DNA of 64,000 nt from JAPPKS01 sp963667895 (GCA_965223985.1 OZ245030.1:1674001-1738000); one strand, 5' to 3'; shown: positions 45,053 through 54,496, counted from the first letter of the stretch. The notes: generated by a model not told the origin, from the sequence alone. Made by a program: numbers and translations.

Positions 45053-48000
45053 GTGTCGCTAACGATTGACAACCCTATGAATGCAGATTCAGACACAGCC
45101 GCAAATCTCTCCGCACATTGCCTCTCACTGGACCTTGAAGTCGGCAAAGTCGGCGAGGACCGCCGTATCTATGCCTTCGCGGCAATACGCCCGGATACGG
45201 ATCAACCCCTAACCCTCCGCCCGGCGAGCGACGGATTAGCCGTGGCATTGGCGCAATTGGACGACTTTGCGGATGGCGTTGATTTCTTGCTGGGCCACAA
45301 TCTAATCGAATTCGATTTGCCTCACCTGCGAGCCAAGAACCCCAATCTGCGGCTATTGCGACTGCCCGCAGTAGATACGCTCAGACTGAATCCCCTAGCC
45401 TTCCCCCGCAACCCGTATCACCACTTGGTTAAGCATTATCAAGACGGGCAGCTCAAACGCGGACGCATCAACGACCCGGAACTAGATGCCAGACTTACCT
45501 TAGAAGTCTTCCACGACCAGCAAAGGGCTCTCCGCAATACATCGCCTGACCTGTTGACCGCTTGGCATTGGCTGACCACGGCAGTCGATGGCAAGGGCTT
45601 CAATAGGACTTTCACGTCTTTGCGAGGCACGGCAAGGCCGACCGACGTCGAAGCGTCTAACGCGATTGACACCCTACTGAATGGCAAGGCTTGCCAGACG
45701 CATGCGCGCGAGGCGATAGTAAATGCAGACCGGCTCGCCTGGGAATTGGCGTACGCCCTTGCGTGGATCTCGGTGTCCGGAGGCAACTCGGTCATGCCCC
45801 CTTGGGTACGGCATCAATTTCCCGAAGCGGGGCAATTGGTGCGCCGACTGCGCGACACCTCTTGCGCCGATGACGGCTGCGACTGGTGCCGGGATCGGCA
45901 CGACACCCGCAGGGAACTCGCCCTCTGGTTTAACTTTGACGACTTCCGGCAAGAGCCAGCGGACGATGCCGGACGACCCATTCAGCAGTCCATCGTGGAA
46001 GCCGCGATGGCGCGCAAACATGTGCTGGGAATCCTGCCGACTGGCGCCGGCAAGTCGCTCTGCTATCAACTGCCGGCGCTGTCGCGTTATGACAAGACAG
46101 GCGCCCTGACGGTGGTAATCTCGCCGCTAGTCGCCCTCATGGCAGACCAAGTAGTGGGGCTTGAGCGTAAGGGTATCAGTTGCTGTGTCACCGTAAACGG
46201 ATTGTTGTCGATGCCCGAGAGGTCGGATGCCCTGGACCGCGTGCGCTTGGGGGATGCGGGAATCGTCCTGATTGCACCGGAGCAACTTCGCAGCGTCTCT
46301 TTCCGCCGGGTGTTAGACCAGCGCGAAATCGGCGCCTGGGTACTGGACGAGGCGCACTGCCTCTCGAAATGGGGACACGACTTTCGGCCCGATTACCGGT
46401 ACGTGGGTCGGTTCATCCGTGAGGAGGCTGGGGAGGAGCCGGTGCCGCCTGTGTTGTGCCTGACAGCGACCGCCAAGCCCGATGTGAAGGCGGAAATAAT
46501 TGACTATTTTCTTGACAAACTCGATATCGAGCTGAATGTCTTCGACGGCGGCGCCGAACGAAACAATCTGGAGTTTGAGGTCGTGCGGACGACCGGTGCC
46601 GAGAAGTACGCTGATATCCACCAGATCGTGACGGCGGATCTGCCGACGCAGGAACCGGGCGGCGCAATCGTTTACTGCGCCACTCGACGGCGGACTGAAG
46701 AAATTTCCGAATTCTTGCGTGCAAATGAGACGGCGGCAGAGCACTTCCATGCGGGTATGCCACCGGAGACCAAAAGGGACGTCCAGGAGAAATTCATCGG
46801 CGGCGCGCTGCGAGTCATCGTCGCCACGAACGCTTTCGGCATGGGAATAGATAAGCCGGACGTGCGGTTGGTCATCCACGCCGACATCCCAGGCTCCTTG
46901 GAGAACTACCTGCAGGAGGCGGGCCGCGCCGGGCGGGACCAGCAGGCGGCGCGCTGCGTGCTGCTATACACGCAGGAAGATGTGGAGCGCCAGTTTGGCA
47001 TGTCGGCTTATTCTCGTCTCACGCGGAGGGAGATCCGCGGCGTCCTGAAGGCGCTGCGGAATCTCGACCGGAGAAATCGCCTTGGCGGCGAGGTGGTAGC
47101 CACCGCCGGTGAAATCTTGGGTGAGGACGAAGACAACGCCTTCGAGCGGGATTCGGCAACCGACGACAACCGCGTGCGCACTGCAGTGGCTTGGTTGGAG
47201 GAAGCGGTGCTACTGAGCCGAAAGGAGAACCGGGTGCAGGTGTTTCCGGCATCGCTGCGTGTGAGTTCAGTGGAGGAGGCACGCGCCAGACTGGAAAGGG
47301 TTTGTCTCCGAGATGCCTACTGTAGCCAACTGCTGAAAATTGTCGAGAGGTTGATTGACGCAGATCCGGACGAAGGTATCTCCACGGACGAATTGATGGC
47401 GGCTTCCGGTCTGACGCCGGATGGGGTGCGAAGCGCGCTCTACGACCTGGAGCGAATGGGCATCGCAAGTAACGACACCGTGTTGACCGCCTTCGTACAC
47501 ACAGGGGTGGAGCGCTCATCGCGGAACCGCTACGACGAGGCGGCGGCGCTGGAGGGCGCCCTGATTGACATTCTACGCGAAACGGCTCCCGATATGGACA
47601 TGGGCGAGAGTTTCATGCTGCACCTGCGCCTTGCCACCCAACGGCTCACGGACGACGGTCATACCTACGCCCTGCCGGAACGCTTGTGGCGGATTCTCAG
47701 AAGCATCGCCGGCGACGGGCGTGGCGAAGGTAGCGGTGGGGGAAGTCTCGCGGTTCGGAGGCTTGATCCGGAAACAGTGCGGGTAACACTGCTGCGCGAA
47801 TGGAATGCGTTGGCGGAGACTGCTAGTTTGCGCCGCCAAGCCGCAATGTGCCTCCTCAATCATCTGCTTGCCTGCCTGCCGCCGGGCAGCCGAGGCACAG
47901 ATCTGCTTGCCGAGACCACCTTAGGCAACCTGTTGACAGCGATCACGTCAGACATGCTCCTAATGAACCGAGTCAGGCACCCTGAAAAGCTGATGGAACG

Positions 48001-50197
48001 CGCCCTGCTGTGGCTTCACGAGCAGGAAATCGTTCAACTGAATAAAGGAATGACGGTGTTTCGGTCAGCGATGACCATCCACCTGAATCCGGAGCGTCGC
48101 GGTTTTACACGATCGGATTTTGCATCCCTCAAACTCCACTACGACGAACAGATTCTGCAAATTCACGTTTTAGCGGAATTCGCGGAACGAGGACTTGGGG
48201 CAATTGTTGATGGACTGCGTATGGCAATGGACTATTTCGTTCTTAGACGAAATGACTTCCTGAGCCGCTGGCTGCCCGACAGGGAGATTTCGCAGCAGAC
48301 CACGCCGGAATCGTGGCGAACCATCGTCGAAAGCCTAAGAAATCCCATTCAGCGCCGCATCGTTGCAGACGACCGGGAACAGACGAACGTATTGGTGCTC
48401 GCCGGACCCGGTTCCGGCAAGACACGGGTGCTGGTGCATCGTATTGCGTATCTCATACGCGCCAAGCGCGAGAAACCTCGCGGCATCTTGGCGCTCGCCT
48501 ATAACCGGCACGCTGCCGTCGAAATCCGGCGCCGCCTAGTAGAACTCATCGGCGACGACGCCCGCGGGGTGATGGTGTTCACGTGCCACGCGCTCGCCAT
48601 GCGACTGGTCGGCGCCAGTTTCCAAGGACGCGCTAATCGCATGGATGACGAGGGATTCCGAGAAATACTCCGCGATGCGGCGGCGCTGCTGCACGGAGAG
48701 GGGCTGCCGCCAGACGAAGCGGACGAGCATCGGTCGCGGCTGCTAGCGGGTTTCCGCTGGATTTTGGTGGATGAGTATCAGGACATAGGCGAAGATCAGT
48801 ACGAACTGATTTCCGCCTTGGCGGGCAGAACCCTCTCCGACGAAGACGACAAGCTAAGCCTTTTCGCCGTGGGCGACGACGATCAGAACATCTACGCCTT
48901 CAATGGCTCGTCGGTCGAGTTTATCCGCCGATTTGAGGCAGACTACGGCGCCAAACCCATTTACTTAACCGACAACTACCGCTCCACTGCCCATATCATC
49001 ACTGCTGCCAATACGTTAATTGAATCGGCGCGGCAACGAATGAAGTCCGGGCATCCCATCGGCGTCAACAGAGCGCGGGCGAAAGAACCGCCCGGCGGCG
49101 CGTGGACTAAACTGGATCCGGTCGCCCGCGGGCAAGTGCAGATACTGTCGGTTGGCGATGACGTTATCGCCCAGGCACAGGCGGTCGTCGCGGAGCTAAA
49201 GCGGTTGTCCAATCTGACGAAGGACTGGGATTGGTCGAAATGCGCCGTCGTAGCGCGTGAATGGAGCTACCTCGACCCGGTACGGAGCCTCTGCGAACTG
49301 GAAGATATCCCGGTTCAGATGGCGAACGAGGACATCTTGAACGTTTGGCATCTGCGGGAGACCCGCGGGCTCGTGAATAGGTTACACTCGCGGAAGTCTA
49401 GCTTGATGTCAAGTGAAGATCTGAACGACTGGATGAACAATCAGCCCTCAAATCCTTGGACCGAACTGCTCCAGGAAGGAATAGCAGAGTACATGCAGGA
49501 TACGAGTGGGGCGGAAACACCGGTGGATAACTTCATCGAATGGCTGGCGGAGTGGGGACGGGTCGTACGCCGCCGCCAGCGGGGGCTGTTGCTGCTGACC
49601 GCCCACCGCGCCAAGGGCTTGGAGTTCGACCATGTGGTTGTGCTGGACGGAGGCTGGAACCGCGTGGACCGAGGCGAGGATGTGGATGCCCCTCGCCGAT
49701 TGTATTACGTGGCGATGACCCGCGCACGGCACACCCTCGCTCTGGCGCGCTTTCCAGGCTCGCACCCGCTGCAGGATGCCTTGCGGGACAGCCGATCAGT
49801 GCTGCACCGCCCGGCGCCCGTCAATCTCCCACCGGCACCGCCGGAACTTGAACGCCGCTATAAGCGGCTGAGCTTGGGCGATGTCTTTCTTGGATTTGCA
49901 GGATATAGACGCCCCGATAGCCAGGTGCATCGCGCTATTGCCTCGCTCTCTCCCGGCGATCCTTTGCATGTGCGTGTCGGGTCAAAGCGTTGGGAGGTTC
50001 TAGATTGCAACGGGAGGGTCGTAGGGCAGCTTGCCGCCGGTTTCAAGGGGCTTGACAACATGCGCTGCACACGTGCCAAAGTCTGGGCAATCGTCGTCTG
50101 GAACCGCGAGCGTTCCGAGCCACAGTACCGAGATCGCTTTCTGTGCGATGACTGGGAGGTGGTGGTGCCGGAGTTGATTTTCGAGCCGGATTCGTAA
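45053..50197 (+). CDS. Giant DEDD exonuclease-RecQ helicase-UvrD helicase fusion
   Basis: 1714 residues with three enzyme modules. First, a DnaQ-like 3'-5' exonuclease (about 28-165): SLDLEVGK (D-x-E), LLGHNLIEFDLPHL, and NDPELDARLTLEVF with the third and fourth acids. Second, a RecQ helicase (about 310-640): ILPTGAGKSLCYQLPALS, WVLDEAHCLSKWGHDFRPDY, CLTATAKPDV, VIVATNAFGMGIDKPDVRLV, NYLQEAGRAGRDQQAARCVL, then a winged-helix-like region. Third, a UvrD-type SF1 helicase (about 1100-1590): LAGPGSGKTRVLVHRIAYLI, ILVDEYQDIGEDQYEL, GDDDQNIYAFNG, TDNYRST, TAHRAKGLEFDHVVVLDGGW, LYYVAMTRARHTL. The last ~110 residues are a small beta-rich domain. GTG 45053 is assumed; ATG 45077 is an alternative and neither has a clear Shine-Dalgarno. 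The gene looks richer in G+C than its neighbours, suggesting transfer. Likely DNA repair or phage defence. Confidence 0.9.
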   Translation: MSLTIDNPMNADSDTAANLSAHCLSLDLEVGKVGEDRRIYAFAAIRPDTDQPLTLRPASDGLAVALAQLDDFADGVDFLLGHNLIEFDLPHLRAKNPNLRLLRLPAVDTLRLNPLAFPRNPYHHLVKHYQDGQLKRGRINDPELDARLTLEVFHDQQRALRNTSPDLLTAWHWLTTAVDGKGFNRTFTSLRGTARPTDVEASNAIDTLLNGKACQTHAREAIVNADRLAWELAYALAWISVSGGNSVMPPWVRHQFPEAGQLVRRLRDTSCADDGCDWCRDRHDTRRELALWFNFDDFRQEPADDAGRPIQQSIVEAAMARKHVLGILPTGAGKSLCYQLPALSRYDKTGALTVVISPLVALMADQVVGLERKGISCCVTVNGLLSMPERSDALDRVRLGDAGIVLIAPEQLRSVSFRRVLDQREIGAWVLDEAHCLSKWGHDFRPDYRYVGRFIREEAGEEPVPPVLCLTATAKPDVKAEIIDYFLDKLDIELNVFDGGAERNNLEFEVVRTTGAEKYADIHQIVTADLPTQEPGGAIVYCATRRRTEEISEFLRANETAAEHFHAGMPPETKRDVQEKFIGGALRVIVATNAFGMGIDKPDVRLVIHADIPGSLENYLQEAGRAGRDQQAARCVLLYTQEDVERQFGMSAYSRLTRREIRGVLKALRNLDRRNRLGGEVVATAGEILGEDEDNAFERDSATDDNRVRTAVAWLEEAVLLSRKENRVQVFPASLRVSSVEEARARLERVCLRDAYCSQLLKIVERLIDADPDEGISTDELMAASGLTPDGVRSALYDLERMGIASNDTVLTAFVHTGVERSSRNRYDEAAALEGALIDILRETAPDMDMGESFMLHLRLATQRLTDDGHTYALPERLWRILRSIAGDGRGEGSGGGSLAVRRLDPETVRVTLLREWNALAETASLRRQAAMCLLNHLLACLPPGSRGTDLLAETTLGNLLTAITSDMLLMNRVRHPEKLMERALLWLHEQEIVQLNKGMTVFRSAMTIHLNPERRGFTRSDFASLKLHYDEQILQIHVLAEFAERGLGAIVDGLRMAMDYFVLRRNDFLSRWLPDREISQQTTPESWRTIVESLRNPIQRRIVADDREQTNVLVLAGPGSGKTRVLVHRIAYLIRAKREKPRGILALAYNRHAAVEIRRRLVELIGDDARGVMVFTCHALAMRLVGASFQGRANRMDDEGFREILRDAAALLHGEGLPPDEADEHRSRLLAGFRWILVDEYQDIGEDQYELISALAGRTLSDEDDKLSLFAVGDDDQNIYAFNGSSVEFIRRFEADYGAKPIYLTDNYRSTAHIITAANTLIESARQRMKSGHPIGVNRARAKEPPGGAWTKLDPVARGQVQILSVGDDVIAQAQAVVAELKRLSNLTKDWDWSKCAVVAREWSYLDPVRSLCELEDIPVQMANEDILNVWHLRETRGLVNRLHSRKSSLMSSEDLNDWMNNQPSNPWTELLQEGIAEYMQDTSGAETPVDNFIEWLAEWGRVVRRRQRGLLLLTAHRAKGLEFDHVVVLDGGWNRVDRGEDVDAPRRLYYVAMTRARHTLALARFPGSHPLQDALRDSRSVLHRPAPVNLPPAPPELERRYKRLSLGDVFLGFAGYRRPDSQVHRAIASLSPGDPLHVRVGSKRWEVLDCNGRVVGQLAAGFKGLDNMRCTRAKVWAIVVWNRERSEPQYRDRFLCDDWEVVVPELIFEPDS

Positions 50198-50304
50198 TCT
50201 TACCGATACGCCCACATGCCGCGACCTTGCCTTTTCACGATACGATTCAAGGTTCGGGGGATAGGCTGAGAGCACGTTTCAGTCATTGCAACCATCCGAA
50301 ACGG

Positions 50305-50586
50305 CTATGACTTGCCCCTCGAACGAAATTGGGCGATAAAGTCAAGATGGTCTTGCAGTATAGTCGCTAGCATCGCGTCTTGTTTGTCCAATCGTCGATT
50401 GATATCATCTATCCGTCGATCCATCTCTGATGCCCTCTGATCCATGCGATTTTCTAACATTCTAGCTTGTATTTGCACCTCTTTTCTTAGCCCTTTGCGC
50501 AAGTTCGCGTTCGCTTTCCAACCGAGACCTACTATCACGATAATTGCCCCCACCGTATGCAAAACATCCATCAAATACACATCCAC
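50305..50586 (-). CDS. Small membrane-anchored coiled-coil protein, copy C
   Basis: 93 residues from a GTG start at 50586 with GGGGG upstream. Near-identical to the copies at 40662 and 54497 (MDVYLMDVLHTVGAIIVIVG membrane span, then the same coiled coil, ending QFRSRGKS). An upstream extension to 50682 in frame has no support. Here the flanking structured RNA and HMA gene are absent; only about 30 bp on either side match the other copies. Confidence 0.75.
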   Translation of the reverse strand: MDVYLMDVLHTVGAIIVIVGLGWKANANLRKGLRKEVQIQARMLENRMDQRASEMDRRIDDINRRLDKQDAMLATILQDHLDFIAQFRSRGKS

Positions 50587-51069
50587 GGTTTTCCCCCTTC
50601 TAATTGTCATTTCCCACATTTGAACTGTGATTGCCCCATTCTGCCAGCTCTGCACTTGCACAGTGAGCGTACATCTTGACATCCTTCCATCCTCCAGCAG
50701 GTTGTAAATCTACCACCGGCGCCCTTCAATTGTTTTCATCGTGTCGTTTTCAATCTTCCGTGATTCACGTCATCTGCCGCCACCATGCCCCAGTTTTTGC
50801 CGAACCCACGACTTGGCAGAAGAAACACGATGCGGCGCCAACTGTTTCGTGAGGTTTGCGTTTTGTTGGGTTGCCACCGCCAGTAACGACGTGTGCTTAT
50901 CCAACTGTTCACGAAGAAAGTCAACCCTCAAGAGAGGTTAGCTTGAAGTAAACGCCTTGAAAATGCAATGATTTTGACCCTCAAATGACCAAAAAACGGC
51001 TTTGCCATCTACTTTTCAAACAGGCTTTTAATCCTTTCACCAAAGGGGTGACACATTTGTGTCTTTTGT
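50587..51069. other. Intergenic region
   Basis: About 480 bp without a supported gene. A stretch at 50921-50970 is similar, in reverse complement, to 54366-54412 (TTTTCAAGGC then TTTAC, CTCTCTTGAG), and both lie near a TTCAAACAGGCT motif. Confidence 0.4.
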
Positions 51070-51162
51070 ACACATTTGTTTACAACCGCTGAAACCCTTG
51101 ATGTGGTAAGGGCTCCAGCGATTTTCAATGGTAATTTCCCGAATTTTTGTAAACAAATGTGT
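51070..51162. repeat. Inverted repeat with perfect 16-bp arms
   Basis: ACACATTTGTTTACAA at 51070-51085 and its exact reverse complement TTGTAAACAAATGTGT at 51147-51162, 61 nt apart. An extra ACACATTTGT lies at 51051-51060. It is upstream of the secreted cupin-like gene. It could be a small MITE or a paired operator. Confidence 0.75.
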
Positions 51163-51395
51163 CTTTGCCTTTCATACCACTTGAACGCTACGGCCTCGTG
51201 CTGAAAAAAAATCAAACTGCCCGTATCCCTTGACACATCAGGGTTTTCGAGTCCAAACCGAGCCTAAATTGAAGGGAATTATTGGTGTTGGCATATAGTT
51301 TGCTGCACAAACCTATCGAGATATGTGATTCAACTTCGTTAATCTGGTTTTCTTGCTGCAAATGCCCAACAATCAAAAAGGAAGGAGAACGTACG

Positions 51396-52139
51396 ATGAA
51401 ATTCGTTGCACGCACCACGAAACATATACTCGTTTACAGTGTGTTGTTACTAGTCGTAGCTTTTGTTCGGCAATCTGTGGGGCACAATAATCACTTTAAG
51501 CCTGTGATTCCATCTGCACAAGTATATTATATATCAACAGGGCAAGGCCCCGGTTTGATTCGGACATATACTCGTGTATTTTTCAGAACGGGAGCTCACA
51601 ATACCATGCACAACCATCAAGGTTACTACTATATGCATCAGGTGATTACCGAGGGGATTGCTACTATAACCGATATCGGTTATTGGTTCGGCAATTCTCA
51701 GGTAATTCGTGGCCAAGGCCACACTGATGAAGATGCAACGCAGGAAGAAACCTTGTCAGGGTGCCACAGAGGTTATGCCCACGCTGAAGGGAATATGGGT
51801 GGTTATGAGAGTGGGATTGTAAACAGCTACTGGGAAATCTGTCCCGGCGGTGCTGCCACTCAACTTAATGCTGCAGATATCGCCGGTATTCTCAATTTGT
51901 CGTGGAATAACGATGATGTTTTATCGGAACTCCAGTCAGAATTTGAAGATGCTAGAGCACAGGATTCCACTGTTATAGGAGTCTCAAATATCAATGGACA
52001 GCTCTCTGTTATTCGCGATGGTCAACCGTCGGTTGACTTAGGGATGTCTGAGGTAACCCTTGCGATTCCTGCTGCGCCGCATAAATTGCGACCAAAGACA
52101 GTGACTACTGCATGGGGCGCCCTAAAAAAACAGCAATAG
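51396..52139 (+). CDS. Exported cupin-like protein
   Basis: About 247 residues. AAGGAG stands about 9 nt before ATG 51396, and a signal peptide (KHILVYSVLLLVVAFVRQSV) follows. The region RTGAHNTMHNHQGYYYMHQV then ITEGIATITDIGYWF has the spacing of a cupin metal-binding motif (His-x-His ... strand ... Gly), and a second His-rich bit GCHRGYAHAEGN follows. The C-terminal third is unassigned. Probably periplasmic or secreted. It precedes a lipoprotein gene at 52208 by 68 bp on the same strand, so the two may form an operon. Confidence 0.55.
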   Translation: MKFVARTTKHILVYSVLLLVVAFVRQSVGHNNHFKPVIPSAQVYYISTGQGPGLIRTYTRVFFRTGAHNTMHNHQGYYYMHQVITEGIATITDIGYWFGNSQVIRGQGHTDEDATQEETLSGCHRGYAHAEGNMGGYESGIVNSYWEICPGGAATQLNAADIAGILNLSWNNDDVLSELQSEFEDARAQDSTVIGVSNINGQLSVIRDGQPSVDLGMSEVTLAIPAAPHKLRPKTVTTAWGALKKQQ

Positions 52140-52207
52140 CTATTGTAACCAACCGTACAGGGGAATAACGCATTCCCCTGTACACGTCGCAAAAGGAGAA
52201 CGCCACC

Positions 52208-52738
52208 ATGAAAACCATGTTGATTGTTGCACTGTGTGTTATGCTGTGGAGTTGTGGTGATTCGGATAACGGTAGTCCATACCTGCCGGGAAACAATATG
52301 GCGAAAGGCCCAGATTTGGAATATACCATTCCCGATGGTATTCCAATAGCAATGGCAACCCATTACGCTCATCTCCAAGATGTGCTCTCTGAGACAGAAT
52401 TTGAGTATTTCCTCACGCAAGTCAAGGCCTATTGTGAAGGTGAAATGAAAAATACCTTGTTGTACACCAAACTAAGGTCTAAACTTTCTGAAGATGCTGT
52501 AAACCGCATCATGAGACCCGACGATCTCAATCGTTCTGATATACTTCCAGCATTTAACCGATCGCACGATGGCCGGGTAAAAGCACGAAGCCAACACGAC
52601 ATACTAGGCGGAATTCCACCTTTTGAGGGCTTACCCGATGAAGCACCGATAGCCACAGACACTCAACTCTCAAGAGTAAATGCTATCTTGAGACCGGATG
52701 CCTATGATTGCGTTGAAGGTTATACTGATGTTAGATAG
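52208..52738 (+). CDS. Hypothetical lipoprotein
   Basis: 176 residues. Signal peptide MKTMLIVALCVMLWSCGDSD with a lipobox-like LWSC. The body is helical (FEYFLTQVKAYCEGEMKN, LRSKLSEDAVNRIMRPDDLN), with no recognised domain. AAGGAG lies 9 nt before the ATG. It is paired with the upstream cupin-like gene and is directly followed by the MITE-like element at 52742. Confidence 0.6.
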   Translation: MKTMLIVALCVMLWSCGDSDNGSPYLPGNNMAKGPDLEYTIPDGIPIAMATHYAHLQDVLSETEFEYFLTQVKAYCEGEMKNTLLYTKLRSKLSEDAVNRIMRPDDLNRSDILPAFNRSHDGRVKARSQHDILGGIPPFEGLPDEAPIATDTQLSRVNAILRPDAYDCVEGYTDVR

Positions 52739-52741
52739 TTC

Positions 52742-53037
52742 TTGTAGGTTGGGTTAAGCGGATTATTCCAATTACATTCTATGGCAAATTAACGCCCCGA
52801 ATTTAAAACCGCGTTCTTGCCAAAATACATGTAGCGTAACCCAACGATCAACTGAGCGGATAGCGAAGGCGATAGTTTTGTTATCGTAGCACCAGGATTC
52901 CACGATAACACACCCCAAAAACCAGAAAAACGTTGGGTTACGCTATCTCATACAAATTTGTTAACACAATCAAAAAAAACGAAACGCACGGGGTATAATT
53001 TCGTGTTCTGTTAAACCTGGCTTAACCCAACCTACAA
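52742..53037. mobile_element. MITE-like element with perfect 18-bp terminal inverted repeats
   Basis: TTGTAGGTTGGGTTAAGC at 52742-52759 is matched exactly by its reverse complement at 53020-53037. The 296-bp interior has no gene. A second, inner inverted pair (TAGCGTAACCCAACG near 52832 and CGTTGGGTTACGCTA near 52932) flanks a repeat B copy at 52845-52876. It abuts a shortened membrane-protein frame at 53049, so it may have inserted into that gene. Confidence 0.8.
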
Positions 53038-53048
53038 AAACTAAAGGT

Positions 53049-53201
53049 ATGCTTTTCCTTACGGGTGCTTCAATTATCATAATAGGTAGTAAAGACGATA
53101 AAACGACATTTGTAGCTACTGGAGGATTTTTACTTTTTAGCTCATGGATTGCTGCCATAACTGATGCCTATAGAGGCGAAAAAAGTTATAATCGCAAGTA
53201 G
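53049..53201 (+). CDS. Small or 5'-truncated membrane protein next to the MITE
   Basis: 50 residues: MLFLTGASIIIIGSKDDKTT then FVATGGFLLFSSWIAAITDA and YRGEKSYNRK. Two short spans separated by a charged turn. The ending looks like the C-terminus of a larger small-membrane protein. The MITE-like element ends 11 bp before the ATG, and no Shine-Dalgarno is present, so it is probably a fragment of a gene cut by the element. Confidence 0.45.
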   Translation: MLFLTGASIIIIGSKDDKTTFVATGGFLLFSSWIAAITDAYRGEKSYNRK

Positions 53202-53259
53202 GGGCTTAGCTTAATCCCTAATGGTGCTGCATTAACTTATATTCTAAGGAGATTAAACC

Positions 53260-53538
53260 ATGCGATATGTCTTGCTTATTGCGACGTTTTTCTATCTTGG
53301 TTGTGAACATGAACACGCTGAGTATACGTTGCTTGAACACGACCATAGCCTAATCGAACACACGCACCCATTAAGTGAACACTCACATGAATTGATTGAG
53401 CATAAACATGACTACGCCTCAAAGACTCATGATCACCCCTTAGCGGATCATAAGCATTCTGAAAAAGACCTTTCCCTTCGTGACGTAGAATCACGTATAA
53501 GAATCCTTGAAAGGTTTCGCAAACATACTCATAACTGA
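53260..53538 (+). CDS. Histidine-rich lipoprotein, probable metal binder
   Basis: 92 residues. A short signal with a lipobox (IATFFYLGC) is followed by a region with repeated His pairs: EHEHAEYTLLEHDHSLIEHT, HPLSEHSHELIEHKHD, THDHPLADHKHSEKD. The period is about 7 (H-x-H every 7-8 residues), which places His on one helix face. A coiled-coil-like segment (LRDVESRIRILERFRKH) ends it. Such His-rich exported proteins hold Zn, Ni or Cu. AAGGAG precedes the ATG. The next frame (53507) overlaps its end by 32 nt. Confidence 0.7.
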   Translation: MRYVLLIATFFYLGCEHEHAEYTLLEHDHSLIEHTHPLSEHSHELIEHKHDYASKTHDHPLADHKHSEKDLSLRDVESRIRILERFRKHTHN

Positions 53539-54115
53539 TTTATTTTCGAGAATAGTTACTCACGACCATAATTCGCCAAAGTTGACCTTTGATGAATGTC
53601 CAATTCCAGATTTTGATTTGGATTGGAAAGGTAAAGCCTTTTTTGAGTTTAATGGAATATCTGATATTGATCGTCAACCTAGTGGAAGACTCTTGCTTTC
53701 AAATGGTAGATATGGCGCAATGGCATTTACTAGTTCCTACTATACATTTGATGATACTGGCTGGGGACGTGGGCACGATTATGTGATAGGCGGGTGGCTA
53801 GACAGTCCGACACGTATTCTTGTAAGCTATATAGGGACAGATAGCACTGATGGATACACCGAAGAAAAGCCCGATGGCAGATTAACTGCTAATGAAGTAA
53901 TAAGGCATAACTTTGAAAATTCATGGATTGGCATAGATGACGACGGTACATATTTGCAATATCAGTTAGATATAAATGAGCAAGGGCTATTCCACAAATC
54001 AAGTTCAGGGGGGACTTGCAATTCTGGTGATGAACGCTTTGCTCCCGACCTCATTGCAAGACTTTTACCCTTAGCAAAAGACTTACTTGCTATAATGGAA
54101 AAAGGTTTACCATAA
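53507..54115 (+). CDS. Hypothetical protein overlapping the His-rich gene
   Basis: About 202 residues from TTG 53507; there is no ATG before about residue 71. The clear part starts near THDHNSPKLTFDECPIPDFD, continues FNGISDIDRQPSGRLLLSNG, and ends LARLLPLAKDLLAIMEKG-like. No family recognised. The overlap with the His-rich gene in the +1 frame and the shared THxHN motif at the joint suggest either translational coupling or a single gene split by a frameshift near 53507-53575. Confidence 0.5.
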   Translation: MKGFANILITDLFSRIVTHDHNSPKLTFDECPIPDFDLDWKGKAFFEFNGISDIDRQPSGRLLLSNGRYGAMAFTSSYYTFDDTGWGRGHDYVIGGWLDSPTRILVSYIGTDSTDGYTEEKPDGRLTANEVIRHNFENSWIGIDDDGTYLQYQLDINEQGLFHKSSSGGTCNSGDERFAPDLIARLLPLAKDLLAIMEKGLP

Positions 54116-54434
54116 AAAAGCAGAATATAAGCCTAAAGATGTTCTTGTTGACTACTGTAATCTACCCGGTAATCGTACACTTCATTACCGTAGATACGCC
54201 GGTCGAACTCAGTCTTGCCACCACTTATCTCCAGAACTGACGAGACCTGAACACAGTTTTTACTCAACACTGGACAGGGGTGAGAAACCGAATTATTCCA
54301 AAAGCTAGTTTCTAAAGTTACTGCCAGCGAGATGATTAGATGTAACTGAGGGTTAAAATTACCGGATTTTCAAGGCATTTACCCCAAAATAGCCTCTCTC
54401 GAAGAGGGATTTTAACTATTCAAACAGGCTCTAA
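54116..54434. other. Intergenic region
   Basis: About 320 bp with no supported gene. It includes the partner (54366-54412) of the diverged inverted repeat at 50921-50970, ending with TTCAAACAGGCT. Confidence 0.4.
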
Positions 54435-54496
54435 GACATATTAGCCAATTGACCCAACGAGGGGTTTACGACATGACTTTCGAACATCCGAAACGG

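Noticed and set aside
46313..46879. 188-codon minus-strand frame and other long frames inside the RecQ-UvrD fusion
   Set aside because: Expected in high-G+C coding DNA; the sense-strand helicase motifs are unambiguous.
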